Assembly: GCA_963402885.1 (NCBI GenBank)
Contig: OY727095.1
Coordinates: forward strand, 6,515,001-6,579,000
DNA length: 64,000 bases
DNA from: Antedon bifida
Lineage: Eukaryota > Echinodermata > Crinoidea > Comatulida > Antedonidae
Direction of reading: 5' to 3'
A program made the position numbers and the translations under genes. The notes beneath the pieces were generated by a model, which saw only the letters and a list, made by a program, of their open reading frames with translations, did no database searches and was not told the origin of the DNA. Below are positions 12,401 to 23,600 of the stretch, one piece after another (within the stretch, counting starts at the first letter, position 1; each line of letters begins with the position of its first letter).

Positions 12401-14680
12401 AAAGACCGTTCTTAATCTTAATATCCCTCCAAATTAAAACCATTAAAACAAAGATATTAACAATTTATTTCCAAATATAATATCATAAATATATAATCAT
12501 TTGCAACCAAATTATATTATAACGAGTATCCAATTCCAAATATTCCTGTTTATATAATGAAGGTTTATGAATAATTGAGCTTTTTGTAGTATTTTATTAT
12601 AGAAAACAAAAGATGTATAAAATATAATTTTCCTTGCAGTTAGGGAAAAAAGTGGCAAAAGGTTTCTCGATAAAAACAGAGAGTTGACACACAGAAATAC
12701 TGTAGCACAATTTTATATCATGGAATATGAATAATTATTATGTGCAGTAATGTCATTATCATTACTTTCAGAATAAAGCGAGCTCTCTTGGAGTAAAAAA
12801 ACAGTCAAAGCCAGCAGGGCCAAAGACCAAAACCACCAAACCAGCTCCCAAGGCCTCATCGTATTCAAAGCCTACCAGTAAAGTGTCCAAGGTAGCAGCA
12901 GATGAGTGGGGGAGTGACAGTGGGTGGGGTGAGGAAACTGAAGCCTGGGGAGAAATTGATGCAGGAATATCAAATGAAACAGGTAAACATCAATGTTGTA
13001 ATATATATCAATATATTATTACAATGGATAGTATATAAATAATTATAAATCATTATAATAAATAATTTGCAATGCAATGAGTGGTGAGTGGCCAAGGGGT
13101 TAAGACAGTGGAACCGTAATACCTTGTCAGATTAACATTGGCAAGGGTTTAAACCTCACTCACTCCATTGTTCTGAACGAGTCTTCTCAGATAAGGATAT
13201 AAACTGAGGTCCAGTGTACACATCTGGCTCATGTGCACTTTAAAGAACCTAGTACATCTTTCGAGACGAGTAGGAGGTTACCCCAGTGTACTAGTATACA
13301 CACAGCCACTGTCACTCATCAAGAGGGCTCCTTGATTGTCAGCATACACTGTTTAGGATCACCCTCTATAAATAAGGTGTAATAAAAAAAAATGGTACAA
13401 ATAATTTCATGAAGTGAAAGATGATGATACACAATCCTCCAATCAAAAGTATCTGTTCAGGTGTGTTATAACATAGATTAACAGAATGCTAAAAATGATG
13501 TGTTTGCATAATGTGATCATTGTGCTTATTTTTGTTTAGTTTAGCTACCCATTGCATTTTTGTTTGTTAAAAATGGAAAAAGTGTGCTTGTTTGTTTTGC
13601 ACTTTAGTTCATGTGATTTCCTTTGATATTCAGGAAATGGAAACAATTATACTTAAACTTTCAACTACAATTAACTACAAAAATAAATAACAGGATAGAT
13701 AAGATCTTTATTGCCAATTGATTGTCAGTTGAGAAAGATAAAACATAACAGAAAAACAAAAATGTGTAAAAGTGAAACTTGGTTAAGAAGAAAAACAATT
13801 AATTTATTCGTTATTTAATGATTGTGAAAGTTCTATGAGAATATTAAAAACAATTTAAAATAGCTGGCCCATGCTATAGTATATTGACCCAGTTATGTGG
13901 GTGATAATTATTTCGAAACCTGAGCTGCAAACTAATGAGATCTAATGAGATTGAAACAGAAAATCTGTCTGCAGCTTAAACATAATTACTGTATATTCAA
14001 TTTATCAATTTGATTTCTGGGGCGTGTGCGTACAATTCCATTCTGCCGTACCACGCCGAGAGTGTTAAAGAGACGCCAATCAAATTTGGACAATACCATG
14101 AAAGCCCTAGTTGTCTAATGGTTAGGACATCTGCATATTAAGCAGAAGATTTCGGGTTCGAATCTTGGTTGAAGCGACTTTTTCTCATTCTCGCAGATTT
14201 CCTCATTTTTATCGTTTCAAATTAATTAATTAATTAAATTTCAGTATATTACCGGGCGGTTTAGAATTTATTCTGTGCCTGTGATGTTTATATTCAATTT
14301 GTAATATACACACACATTATAATAGAATATTATTAGGAGCAGTACCATTCTGTTTAACTAGTATTTTCATACAATAGCCTTTTATTATATCCTCAGACAG
14401 AGATTTTATTATTTTCATTACTGTGTAAACACTTATTAAAACACAAATAAAACAGGAGACTATAAAGACTTTATATTGAAACTACCAATTTGCTTTCTTT
14501 CATGTTTTTTATTTAAAAATGTTGAATATTTAATTTTATATTTCAGAAACAAATAAAGCAGATGAAGCAAAACGAAAAAGGGAGGAGCGACGGCAACAAC
14601 GAGAAAAGGAAATAAAAGAAAAACGTGCTGCGAAGAAAGGAATGGGTGCAATGAAACTAGGAGGAGCAAAGAAGGATTGA
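3439..14680 (+). CDS. SCYL1: SCYL1, N-terminal kinase-like protein, 5' exons missing
   Basis: Fifteen exons: 3439-3668, 3805-3895, 4189-4344, 4641-4799, 5066-5287, 5677-5769, 6447-6509, 6881-7069, 7190-7265, 7551-7688, 8273-8427, 8861-9427, 10851-10988, 12772-12982, 14547-14680. All junctions keep frame (873 codons plus TGA). SCYL1 is a pseudokinase that binds COPI and acts in Golgi-ER traffic. The first residues (about 1-160 here) are the C-lobe of the kinase-like domain. The DFG position reads LGG, so catalysis is not expected. HEAT repeats follow (about 160-450). The tail is much longer and more acidic than in human SCYL1, with many tryptophans in D/E-W-G settings, a poly-Gly tract, and a basic coiled end. 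The last residues are GGAKKD, not the vertebrate RKLD. The acceptor at 10851 was chosen over the AG at 10863 because only it keeps frame. The first part of the kinase domain must be encoded left of the window. Confidence 0.96.
3951..4108. mobile_element. MITE-A, full copy in SCYL1 intron
   Basis: The family is about 120-165 bp and nearly palindromic. It has terminal inverted repeats AAGCTCTGTCTACACTATC, next to them a TTTGACAAAA or TTTATGTGACAAAA block, and inside repeats of CATATCACTACCATATTTGG and its complement. Copies are flanked by TA or TTA/TAA, compatible with a Tc1/mariner (TA) or PIF/Harbinger (TWA) target. It has no coding capacity, so it would need a transposase from elsewhere. Confidence 0.93.
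4449..4498. mobile_element. MITE-A remnant
   Basis: A decayed right end: a GTCATATCACCACTATATTTGG block close to a degenerate AACAGAGCTTTAG terminus. Confidence 0.65.
5321..5484. mobile_element. MITE-A, full copy in SCYL1 intron
   Basis: Both terminal repeats are intact (AAGCTCTG and CAGAGCTT), with TTAA overlapping each end. It carries two copies of the internal CACTACCATATTTGGGCA type block. Confidence 0.93.
5788..6412. repeat. Imperfect (TCAGTTAATCAATAAA)-type tandem repeat
   Basis: About 600 bp of irregular 12-20-bp units built from TCAGTTAATCAA(C/T)(C/A)AA and TCAATCAATC. It fills most of the SCYL1 intron between 5769 and 6447 and ends about 35 bp before the acceptor. No coding signal. 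Confidence 0.9.
6581..6702. mobile_element. MITE-A, 5'-truncated copy
   Basis: It begins at the CTTTATGTGACAAAA block and keeps the right terminus GTGTAGACGGAGCTT. The left terminal repeat is missing. Confidence 0.85.
7744..7862. mobile_element. MITE-A copy with shortened right end
   Basis: The left terminus is intact. The right terminus is reduced to GTAGACAGAGCTC, joined directly to the poly-T block, so the last arm has an internal deletion. Confidence 0.88.
7915..8069. mobile_element. MITE-A copy in SCYL1 intron
   Basis: A second copy in the same intron, about 50 bp after the previous one. The termini are mutated (AAGATCTGTCTACAC and GACAGAGTTC). Confidence 0.88.
9345..9381 (+). repeat. 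SCYL1: In-frame GGA microsatellite in SCYL1 coding exon
   Basis: A run of GGA codons encodes about a dozen glycines between an acidic stretch and the next tryptophan-acidic motif. It is likely to vary in length between alleles without changing frame. The complementary strand gives a proline-rich open frame that is only a shadow. Confidence 0.9.
9445..9860. repeat. ATTGATTGATAGATT-rich low-complexity tract
   Basis: Irregular tetranucleotide-like ATTG/ATAG repeats in the SCYL1 intron just after the poly-Gly exon. No gene signal seen. Confidence 0.7.
9927..10070. mobile_element. MITE-A copy in SCYL1 intron
   Basis: Left end AAGATCTGTCTACGC, right end GATAGTGTAGACAGAGCTT, both next to TTA. The centre carries a small ATATATGATGATG expansion. 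Confidence 0.88.
10227..10362. mobile_element. MITE-C, TIR element ending in AAGC(C/T)TNGTTCCCACTT
   Basis: The ends are inverted: AAAGCCTTGTTCCCACTT on the left, and AAGTGGGAACCAAGCTTT on the right, each followed inwards by a GACGCAACGCAA-like block or its remnant. The same family recurs at 48376-48546, and a fragment at 14898-14990. Non-coding. Confidence 0.8.
11471..11525. repeat. Perfect inverted repeat, 22-bp arms, 11-base loop
   Basis: The arm at 11471-11492 (starting AAGGGTCTTTCACACC) is exactly complementary to 11504-11525. It lies in the SCYL1 intron 10989-12771. It could be a minimal MITE or a hairpin-RNA locus; the sequence alone does not decide. Confidence 0.85.
13081..13392 (+). 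mobile_element. SINE-B, tRNA-derived, full length
   Basis: The head has an A-box-like TGGCCAAGGGGTTAAGAC and a degenerate B box (AAGGGTTTAAACC). The body carries the family landmarks AGACTCGTTCT-like, GTCCAGTGTACACAT and AAAGAACCTAGTACATCTTT, and the 3' end is AATAAGGTGTAATAAAA. Pol III transcription is inferred from the boxes. Other copies: 25112-25445, 26630-26840, 29938-30188, 35127-35333, 36656-36895. Confidence 0.85.
14100..14176 (+). pseudogene. tRNA-like sequence, probably a tRNA pseudogene or SINE head
   Basis: It has an A-box-like TAGTTGTCTAATGGTTAGGA, a perfect 5-bp anticodon stem (TCTGC/GCAGA) around ATATTAA, and a B box GGTTCGAATC. The acceptor arms (GCCCTAG against TTGAAGC) do not pair well and the T stem is weak, so a working tRNA is unlikely. 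Confidence 0.6.
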
Positions 14681-14760
14681 AATAATTGTAGAATTATCAA
14701 CATTATCATTCCTGAATAGAAAGCTAATTTACTATTACAGTAAATTGTTCAACTTGATCC

Positions 14761-14881
14761 AAAGCTCTGTCTACACTACAAGTGTGATGTACCCAAATAT
14801 GGTAGTGATATGACATCATCATGTCCATATATGGGCACATCACATTTTTTGTCACATAAAGTTTGATAGTGTAGACAGGGA
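14761..14881. mobile_element. MITE-A copy just downstream of SCYL1
   Basis: It lies 80 bp after the SCYL1 stop, so probably inside its 3' UTR. The second block of the left arm is deleted (ACACTACAAGTGTGATG). The right arm is complete except for a final GGGATT. Confidence 0.88.
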
Positions 14882-14897
14882 TTTACAACTTTATCTC

Positions 14898-14990
14898 AAG
14901 CTTTCTTTCCTCTTGGATGCAACGCAACGATGCAGAATAAACATAAGTGAGTTGACCAATCACAAACCGCAGTTCAAGTGATCCATCGAG
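14898..14990. mobile_element. MITE-C fragment
   Basis: It shares GGATGCAACGCAA, GTTGACCAATCACAAACC and CAAGTGATCCATCGA-type blocks with the copy at 48376-48546. The ends are eroded. Confidence 0.6.
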
Positions 14991-17658
14991 CCATATACTT
15001 ATGATAAAACCATCATAAATTAATTATTCAGTGTCACTTTATAACCTCCTTGTAGTATATCAATTAAATATGTTCATTTCCACTGAAATGAATACAAGAG
15101 TAGAGTGTATATAATACATACATAAACAAATGAATGTAAAACCAATACATAAATAATAATAATAAATGAATAGGACAATTTAATGTTTGTATCAGGAAGA
15201 GTTATGTGGGGCGGAGTCCAGGAAGGATTTTTTAAATGTCGTAGTGCTAATATATAATAATAGTCTGTGAAAAATAGACATCAAATTAGTAACTAGCTAT
15301 CCTCTGGATCCGGCCCTGAGAGTGAGATTGTCCTAAATTAAGGTTAGCAATAATGTGTTATGTGCTAATGGCAATACACTTTAAAAGTATAATGAATGCT
15401 GTTATCACCTTATCTCATAAAGCGTCTCCAAAGAGTTGGGGGTGGGAGATGGTGAACTTAGATTTCACACCAGTTGTAGGGCATATCCAAAAAATGGTGT
15501 ATGGTACCAATTAATACTAATCTAAGATCTACTAAATTTTAAATACATTTTTATGGTTATTTTTTTTCTTTGTTGATGTAGAATGTTGATGTATTAAATT
15601 GTAGCTTGGTTTATGTATGTATTTCTACAAAACAATATTAGATTAATATATTATTGTCTAACTTTTAAAAGTTATTTTTCTACTTCTAAAGCAAACGGTA
15701 AATAATTATTTAACCAATTAATAAAGTATCACAATTAAAGTAATTTTATTATTAAATTTATTATGAGATAAATTAAATAGTTGTATTTAATTTGTGTGTT
15801 ATGTGGTTGCAACATTCATGTCAAAAAATTTAATATCTGGTTAATTGTACATAAATCAAATATGTGTAACAGAAAACATGAAGAAAAAACACAAATTTTC
15901 CTTAAAATGGTCAAATACAAAATTTGACAAAATTCTGCTATGAAAACTTTTTTCAGTAGTTAAGTAGTTTAACATATCTGATGGCTCCCTAGAAAGTGAA
16001 AAAAGATGGTGGGAGTGGATAATTTTTGCTATAGCATGAAAATAAAATTATGAAGTTGAATAAAAACACCAGAAACGTAAACTTCAATTCAATATTACCT
16101 ATATTTAGTCATCTGATAACATATTTTACCAAATCATTATTTTTTATTGTTTTTAAAAAATGCCTCTATTTACAACATTTGTGTACAAAAGAGATTTTTC
16201 CGTGTAATTTAACTATCCCCACTGATAAGAAAATGCTTATTTTCAAAAAGATCGTGTAACACAAATAAAATTCCAAGAATGATGAAACATAGGTGGAAAC
16301 TTTAGATCGATAATGATTGGAATGTATGATCAATTAGAAACTGTTTGTCCGCACCTGGCATTTTAAAACTTTCAGTTTAATATATTTTTTTTCATTTACG
16401 TTTTTGTCCAGGTAAATGATTGTTTTTTTCGATAAATTTCAGTCAAAGATAACTATTAGTCATATGTGAAACTAAAATTTCCTTTTAAAACATTTCTGAA
16501 CAATTGTTGTTTTCAGGGCGGAAATAATAGATATAATATGTTTTATTGTATCCTTGCATTATGCCTATTTATGGCATTCGCTCCCAGACAAAATTACCTT
16601 ACAATGACAGGTCAACTCACCGTTCGGAAATTCCAAAGAACCATTTTTAACTTTAAAATACTTCGAGTTGTGCTGTTTCCTTATTATTACCAGGTGTGCG
16701 TCATTCTTCTTCCTTTACAGTTGCTATAGTAACGTATATAAATAATTTTCAATTTCAGATAAATGTTTACGTGATACGTGTAAACCTAGCCTACTGCTGT
16801 ATTTGTATCTGAAAGCTAAACGTGGACATTTATATATAATCATCAATCCCTTTTGATTATTATAGACCTATTCAGAAAATCACTACTACGAAGCCCACAT
16901 TCTAGTATGCCTATTAAAATAATTGAAGATGACTTCAATTTGATCACTGATTTCATATCTCTCTTTTTATTTACCATTTCATTCTTAGTTTTTCAAACAA
17001 ATTCAAGCTATTAAATAAAAATCATCACTCCAAACAACTTAAGATGAGTGTTATTATATTAACACTCCTGTGTTGTTTGGAAAAATGATTTTAAGTTGTT
17101 TTTCAGATTCGTGAAGAAGGGACTTCCCCGTGTCCCTAATCAATACGCATTTTATAAATGCGGTGAACCATGATAAACTAATAAACTTTACAAGCGAGCG
17201 TAGGCAATTTTTTTGGTTTACAGTAGCAGCTCAGGGAAGAAAGAGTGATACTACTAGCTCTCACCTCACCAGCTTGTAATGTGAACTTCCTCCTGCTGAC
17301 ATCATTGCCTACCTATGCGCAGTGTGGAGCAGTGTGTTACCACATTTGAGAGTATTTTGACGTATCTCAAATTTCATGATAAATTCACTAGACTAGGATC
17401 GGATCGTACGTAGAGACAGCAGTTCAATCAGCATTGAACAGCAAACAATGCTTTCGTAGTGTTTCCATCAATATTTGGATTACATAGTCTGTGCATACTA
17501 ATGTATATGACAATCACGATGTTCTATTTAAACGTTTATACGTTTTTCGAGCGCTAAACAGACGTTCATGATAAGCAATTCGTTTTGAATATTCAGTGGC
17601 TAATATTTCGAATTGAACGAATTACGTACACCGCCGACGAACAGAAAAAATCCGTATC

Positions 17659-20600
17659 ATGGGTGCTTTTCGGGTTGTCTTCGGTGGCATCTGTTTTCTT
17701 TTATCATCTTATTTCACAGATATCGTCAATGGTAAGAAACATTCCGTTATTATCATTTTATGTTACGTTATTACGTTACGTTTAATCCATCAGTGCTCCC
17801 GTCGTCAATTTTATCACTCTTATATTTTTTATCATTGAGAGTTTATCGGGATATATTAGGCCCCTGGGAATATATAGGCCTGTATATATCTTACGTATTA
17901 CATCATGCTTTATCTTTATACGAATCCCCGTTATAGACGTGGAGCTGTGCTTGGTAGTTATTGTGCTTGCCTCTCAATCTCAAGGTCCGGGTTCAATCCT
18001 GACCTAGTGACAGGGTTGTAACTCATGACTCTTTGGTCAACTCCACTCCCTAAGCCTCAAATGAGACTTAGTTTATAAGCACGATAATTATGAAATAGTT
18101 TATGTATCCATCCTGTATTGGCGAGTTTGTACTCTCTGTTGATAAACCAACTTTAGCAGAAAATAGAATATTGTAGGCCTACTCAGAAGCAATAAATATC
18201 TCTTTGTGCTCTTGTAGTAAAAAAAACACGTCACATCTGACAGTAATTGCCTGTTATATTTTATTTATCATTGATTATTTATGAATGAAATCAGCATTTA
18301 CCAAAGATCGTCAAATAGGCCTAGACCTAATATGGTTTAAAATTTAGTATTTCGGAAAATTAAACTTGCGACACATTTTCTTCAAAATCATTTCCGCGTT
18401 CCACAAAAAAGTCTTTATTGCACCGAAGGCCAAAACAAAAAAATCTTGTTTCAGGCTACGGGATATGATTTTTTTTTTTATTAAGAACTTTTTTACTTAT
18501 ATTTGCTTTGCTATTCATTTTCGACAATAATCATACATTTATGCCCAATCATAAATTGGGCCTTTACCGTGGATTCTTTTGTTCTTTCGTCCGTTGATTT
18601 ATGTCTTACGGCTCGTGACTGCAATGATCGTCTTCATTTTTCAACCATGGCGGAGATTTTACCTATCATGCTATTGTTATGATAAAGATAAAATGGGGTT
18701 TAATTTTTTGAACAGAGTTCCCCTGTCCTAAGGGAACGTCGTGAATAATTCTTTTTTTTTTATTCTGGGCATAAATCTCGCCCAGGACCACGTGAAGCTG
18801 CTGAGATTGTTTTACGACGAAAATATTGGTTAAAATACTTTCAGTAATGTAATGGAGTTAACAATATACGAACGTAATTTTTTAACACAGATTTTTGTCG
18901 TAAAACAATTTTCTTTTAAATAGTTGTCGTAGCAACAATGTTGACGTCATCGTAATGAACTACTAACCAATCAGAATTAACTGGAAAGGCGTGTGTGCGC
19001 AAACTATCTTTGGTGGTTGGTTGTTAATGTTGTGGTGGTTTGTGCGCGTGGTGTAGGCTACTTGACTAGCTCGTTCCGTGTGTTATTTTCTGTGTTGAAA
19101 TAAAGTGCATGAATTAATAATTTATACTTAGTACATGGTTATGCAATTTGTAAGTCCGAAATTGTGCAAGTGGATGAATTAGCTAGGCCCTCCTGCATGC
19201 TGGGTGGGTATATGTCTACCTAGCCTTAGGCCGACCTAGGCCTACCTTTTACTAAGCTAGGCCCTAGGCTAGTTTAAGTTAGGCTAGGCTAGGTGGTGGC
19301 TGTCTGTATGTTTACAGTGTGAATACAACACATTTACTATACTATTACTATGTCTAGCTAAAAATTAAGGGTATTTATGTAGTAAAGTAAGCCTAGGCCT
19401 AGTAACTTAGCATACAAATGAACAAATGTAGGCTAGGCCTCTAGGACCACCTACAGTTACGGTAGGTACAGACTGGCACTGTCACATAGTATAGGTGATC
19501 ATGTTCTCTGAAAGAGACTCTGGAGGACCACTGAGTAAAAACAATACGAGACATTAAGTTGACTATATGATATTTTTTAAAATCCTGACCCATTGCACTA
19601 TCTTTCTGAAGTTTTAGCAATATAAATGCACTTTTTTCAGGAACTGGCAAACCACTGACCTGCAATTTTGAAAGTGCAGACAGTCGATTATGTCAATGGC
19701 AACAAATGTCTGCAGATGATTTTAATTGGACACCGTTGAGTGGACAGACTGGCTCAGTAAACACTGGTCCTCAATATGGAGACCACACTTATGGTTCATC
19801 ATCTGGCTACTATCTGTACATTGAGGCATCTGGGCCCGATACTAATGCCAATGCCCGTATAATTAGTCCTGTTATAGATCCTCTGGATTCTACATGTGCC
19901 GTAAGAGAAATTTCACAACAATTTCATTTCGTACAAAGATTGCCCAACACACTTGTTTGACTTTTTATAAGTGAAATAATTATTTTTTTGGGTTTTTTTT
20001 TACAGAAGTGAATAACTTTAGTAAACTGATTTGATTAATCTTCATTTTTCATGTTTTTGGGGGAAAATACATCTTTAAGAGTTGTCAAAACAATATAGAC
20101 TATCTGATATTCTTAACTGCATAAAACTCCTAGAAAGTAGGAAGCCTTTTTTTCCCCTCCTGACTTTTGTGTCATTTTCTAGATGCTTTGTTTCGTTTGT
20201 AGGCCTACTAATGCTAGAAAGTATATTCTGTTATAGATGACGTTCTACTACAACATGTATGGAGCAAGCATAGGGTCTTTACACGTTTACGTAGTCGTTG
20301 CTAGTGATCAAAGTGAAAGTGAAATCTGGAGCAAAGCCGGAAATCAAGGATCATCCTGGAAAGGACAAACCATAACATTTAATGTGGCTTATAAATTCCA
20401 GGTAAAGCAATTACACTAATAAATTTGATTGCTAATAATAATAATAATATCCTGGATTTTATAGCACCTAATGTTGTGAAACCTCTAAGTGCTGAACATT
20501 ATTACCCCAGTCAATTTGTTTGGATCAAACACGTATGTAAACATACTCCCATAATGCAGCTAGTAATCAGCTCAAAGTTGTTTCTTGATCTAACCGGGTT

Positions 20601-23600
20601 CCCATTTAAACACCTGGGTGGAGAGAGGCAAACGTAAGTAAAGTATCTTGCCCAAGGATACAAGCAATGCGGCGAGAGTTGGATTCGAACTTCACTTTCA
20701 CGATCAGTAGTCGAACGTCTAACACACTGCACCACATGCCCTTACTAATAGCAATGAAAAGCTTGCACGTTTCATGATGGGGTAATGATGATAAACCAAC
20801 ATGTCAATTCCAAATTATTGATCTTTGTATTAGTGCATGTCTACGTATCTCCCACAATACATCATACTATATCAACTATTTAACGGGTCAACTCAGACAA
20901 AACGTCTTGACTCGTTGGTGCTAATTGAATTCTGATAGCGCCGGGTGTTGTTTTTAGGTCGTCGGAAGAACTTTAAACTGGTTTAATCCTCTCCTCCCGA
21001 TGAGACGACTGGTCGGGCCTTGTCGTACGACGCTGTCTGGGTTGGCCTTTAGATGCCAAAATGTATAATATCTCTTCCCTCGTCCAATATTGCATAAAAA
21101 GACTAAGGTTCCATAAATTAGATAATGCAAAAAGAGTTTAATAACTTGTTTAAAATGGTTGGCTGGACTCTTTATCATCATGTTGGACGTTCAAAAGTCT
21201 TCATGAAAATAATTTTATGACTAAACCATCATAATTTTTTTTTAAAGGTTATTATCGAGGCTGTGCGTGGCTCAGGCATTGCAGGCGACGTAGCAATTGA
21301 TGACATTTCATTTTCAAATACATGTGAAAAGTTTGGTGCGTATAATATTAATATAGAGATAGATATTTTAATGACGACGTAGGTCAAGTTAGGTCATGTC
21401 AATTCATTGAAGTTAAGACATACTTTTGTTTATACTTTATCATCGTATCATATACTTATATTTTTCTCCAGAATAGCCTTAATGAAAATACCTAAAGTTG
21501 TGTTCTTGTAAACATCGATTATTATCATTATAAATGTTTAATTTGTACAGTGAATGGAAGCCTGCGGATTGTCAAACATCAACAATCTTCATACACCAAC
21601 CAAGGTCGTATTGACGTCTACATTAATGGTAACTGGCGCTCCATTTGCAATCGTAATTTCGACCTTGAAACGGATGGAATTGTAGCCTGTATTCAACTGG
21701 GGTACCGAAAGGCTGATTCAAGTCCAACTGAGTACCTAGTTTTTGATGATCAAGACCCAATAATTGATAACATTCAGTGTTTTGGAAATGAAACTAGTCT
21801 GTTGGATTGTGGGAATGATGGGGTGGGAATGATCAACCCTACTTGTGGTATGACTACTGTTGTCAACTTAAAGTGTAGTGGTAGGTTATATTCTGTTCTT
21901 TTTCTCTCTGTTCTCTATTTTTGAACATAAATTTAGTTATTTTGAAGACAGTACCTGTAATTTAATCTGTTTTCCTTTTTTGTATTGACCCCAGTGGAAA
22001 TTAAGAATGTTGCAGGGTTTAAAAATGGTGAACTGAAGTGCTGAACTAAAAATGCCAGGAGGCTTGAGGTTGCCAGGCCGACTGCCTCTAACATTACTGT
22101 TGTTCCATTTATTTAAAGCATTTGCCCATTTTTATTACATGTACAGTTAATTAAAAAAATGTTAATTTTCTGATGATTGTAATACATTTGTAGATATCAT
22201 TGACCGGTGTGAGGATATCGGTTATGATTCCTTTCCCTGTGACAACATCCATTGCGTCCCCTCTGGCGAAAAATGTGACTTTGCAAATAATTGTGGTGAC
22301 AATTCAGATGAAGAACGGTCAATTTGTGGTAAGTCTGTTTTTTTTTTTTTTCGAGGCTTTGTAATCATTTATTATTGTCATAATTGTCATTTAAAAAAAT
22401 GTCATCATCATTATTGTCAACATCATCATCATTGTTGTCAACATCATCATCATTGTTGTCAACATCATCATCATAGTTGTCAACAGACATCATCATTGTT
22501 GTCAACATCATCATCATAGTTGTCAACAGACATCATCATAGTTGTCAACATCATCATCATAGTTGTCAACATCATCATCATTGTTGTCAACATCATCATT
22601 ATTGTTGTCAACATCATCATCATTGTTGTCAACATCATCATTATTGTTGTCAACATCATCATCATTGTTGTCAACATCATCATAGTTGTCAACATCATCA
22701 TTTTTGTTGTCAACATCATCATCATCATTGTTGTCAAAATCATCATCATTGTTGTCAACATCATCATCATTGTTGTCAACATCATCATCATTGTTGTCAT
22801 CATCATCATCATTGTTGTCATCATCATCATTGTTGTCAACATCATCATCATCATCATAGTTGTCAACATCATCATTATTGTTGTCAACATCATCATCATT
22901 GTTGTCAACATCATCATCATTGTTGTCAACATCATCATCATTGTTGTCAACATCATCATCATTGTTGTCAACATCATCATCATTGTTGTCAACATCATCA
23001 TCAACTGATGCTATGAAATTTAATTTAATTAATTAAATTTTAATTTGATATTTTTCCAGAAATGTATCCTGGTAGAAACAGCTTCCAAACGGATTTTGGT
23101 GAATGGGCAAATGTGGTTACAAATGGAATTGATTGGTCAAGAACATATGGTCAATCATCCATGGTTGGACCATCTGTAGATCACAATGACCAGACAAGTA
23201 TGAGTATTTTATTGTTTCTTAATATTTATTCAACCAATCGGAAATTTGGACAGTCCCTCTCTAACTTTTTCTTGTTGATTTATATCCTCATGTAACTTCC
23301 TTGAAATTGATGGTCTAACTTAAGCCGATTTTCCACTTCCACTTTCCAAACAAAATAATCTATTCAAAGTCTGATTTAATTAATCTTCATTTTTCTTGAA
23401 AACAATACAGTTTTAATATTTTATGTGACATTACTTTTTTACAGCTGGTTACTTCCTTTTACTTGACGCTTCTTCGAATGGTGGGGAGAAAGCTCAACTT
23501 TGTTACGAAAGAAAGTTTGAAGCAACCTCTACAAATTGCTCTGTAAGTCGTTTTTTACGAATTTTAACCATCACTAATTGAGGGCTAAAAGTTTTATACA

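Larger units (their letters stand above)
14681..17658. other. Intergenic stretch between SCYL1 and the receptor gene
   Basis: It holds the SCYL1 3' UTR, one MITE-A, a MITE-C fragment and, at about 16370-16480, a stretch also found at 29475-29545 (GTAAATNATTGTTTTTTTCGAT type). The last 300 bp are presumably the promoter of the receptor gene; no TATA box stands out. Short open frames here have no recognisable product. Confidence 0.6.
19641..21335 (+). other. MAM domain 1 of the receptor (exons 2-4)
   Basis: Residues about 28-195. It starts with the typical MAM opening CNFES...LCQW, followed by a W-x-P/G-x-TGP segment, the conserved SGYYLYIEASG strand, and the end GDVAIDDISFSNTC. The three exons break the domain at the same two places as in MAM3. 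MAM domains are adhesion/oligomerisation modules of cell-surface proteins. Confidence 0.92.

Noticed and set aside
14100-14176. Functional tRNA gene
   Set aside because: Acceptor arms do not pair, the T stem is weak, and no Pol III terminator follows closely.
16466-16729. Open frame of 87 codons between SCYL1 and the receptor gene
   Set aside because: No recognisable domain, no splice continuity with neighbours, AT-rich composition like the surrounding spacer.
22477-23016. Long open frames on both strands (His/Cys-rich, Met/Leu-rich, Ile/Val-rich)
   Set aside because: They are translations of the ATC-rich minisatellite, whose units are mostly multiples of three. It lies between a splice donor and an acceptor of the receptor gene.
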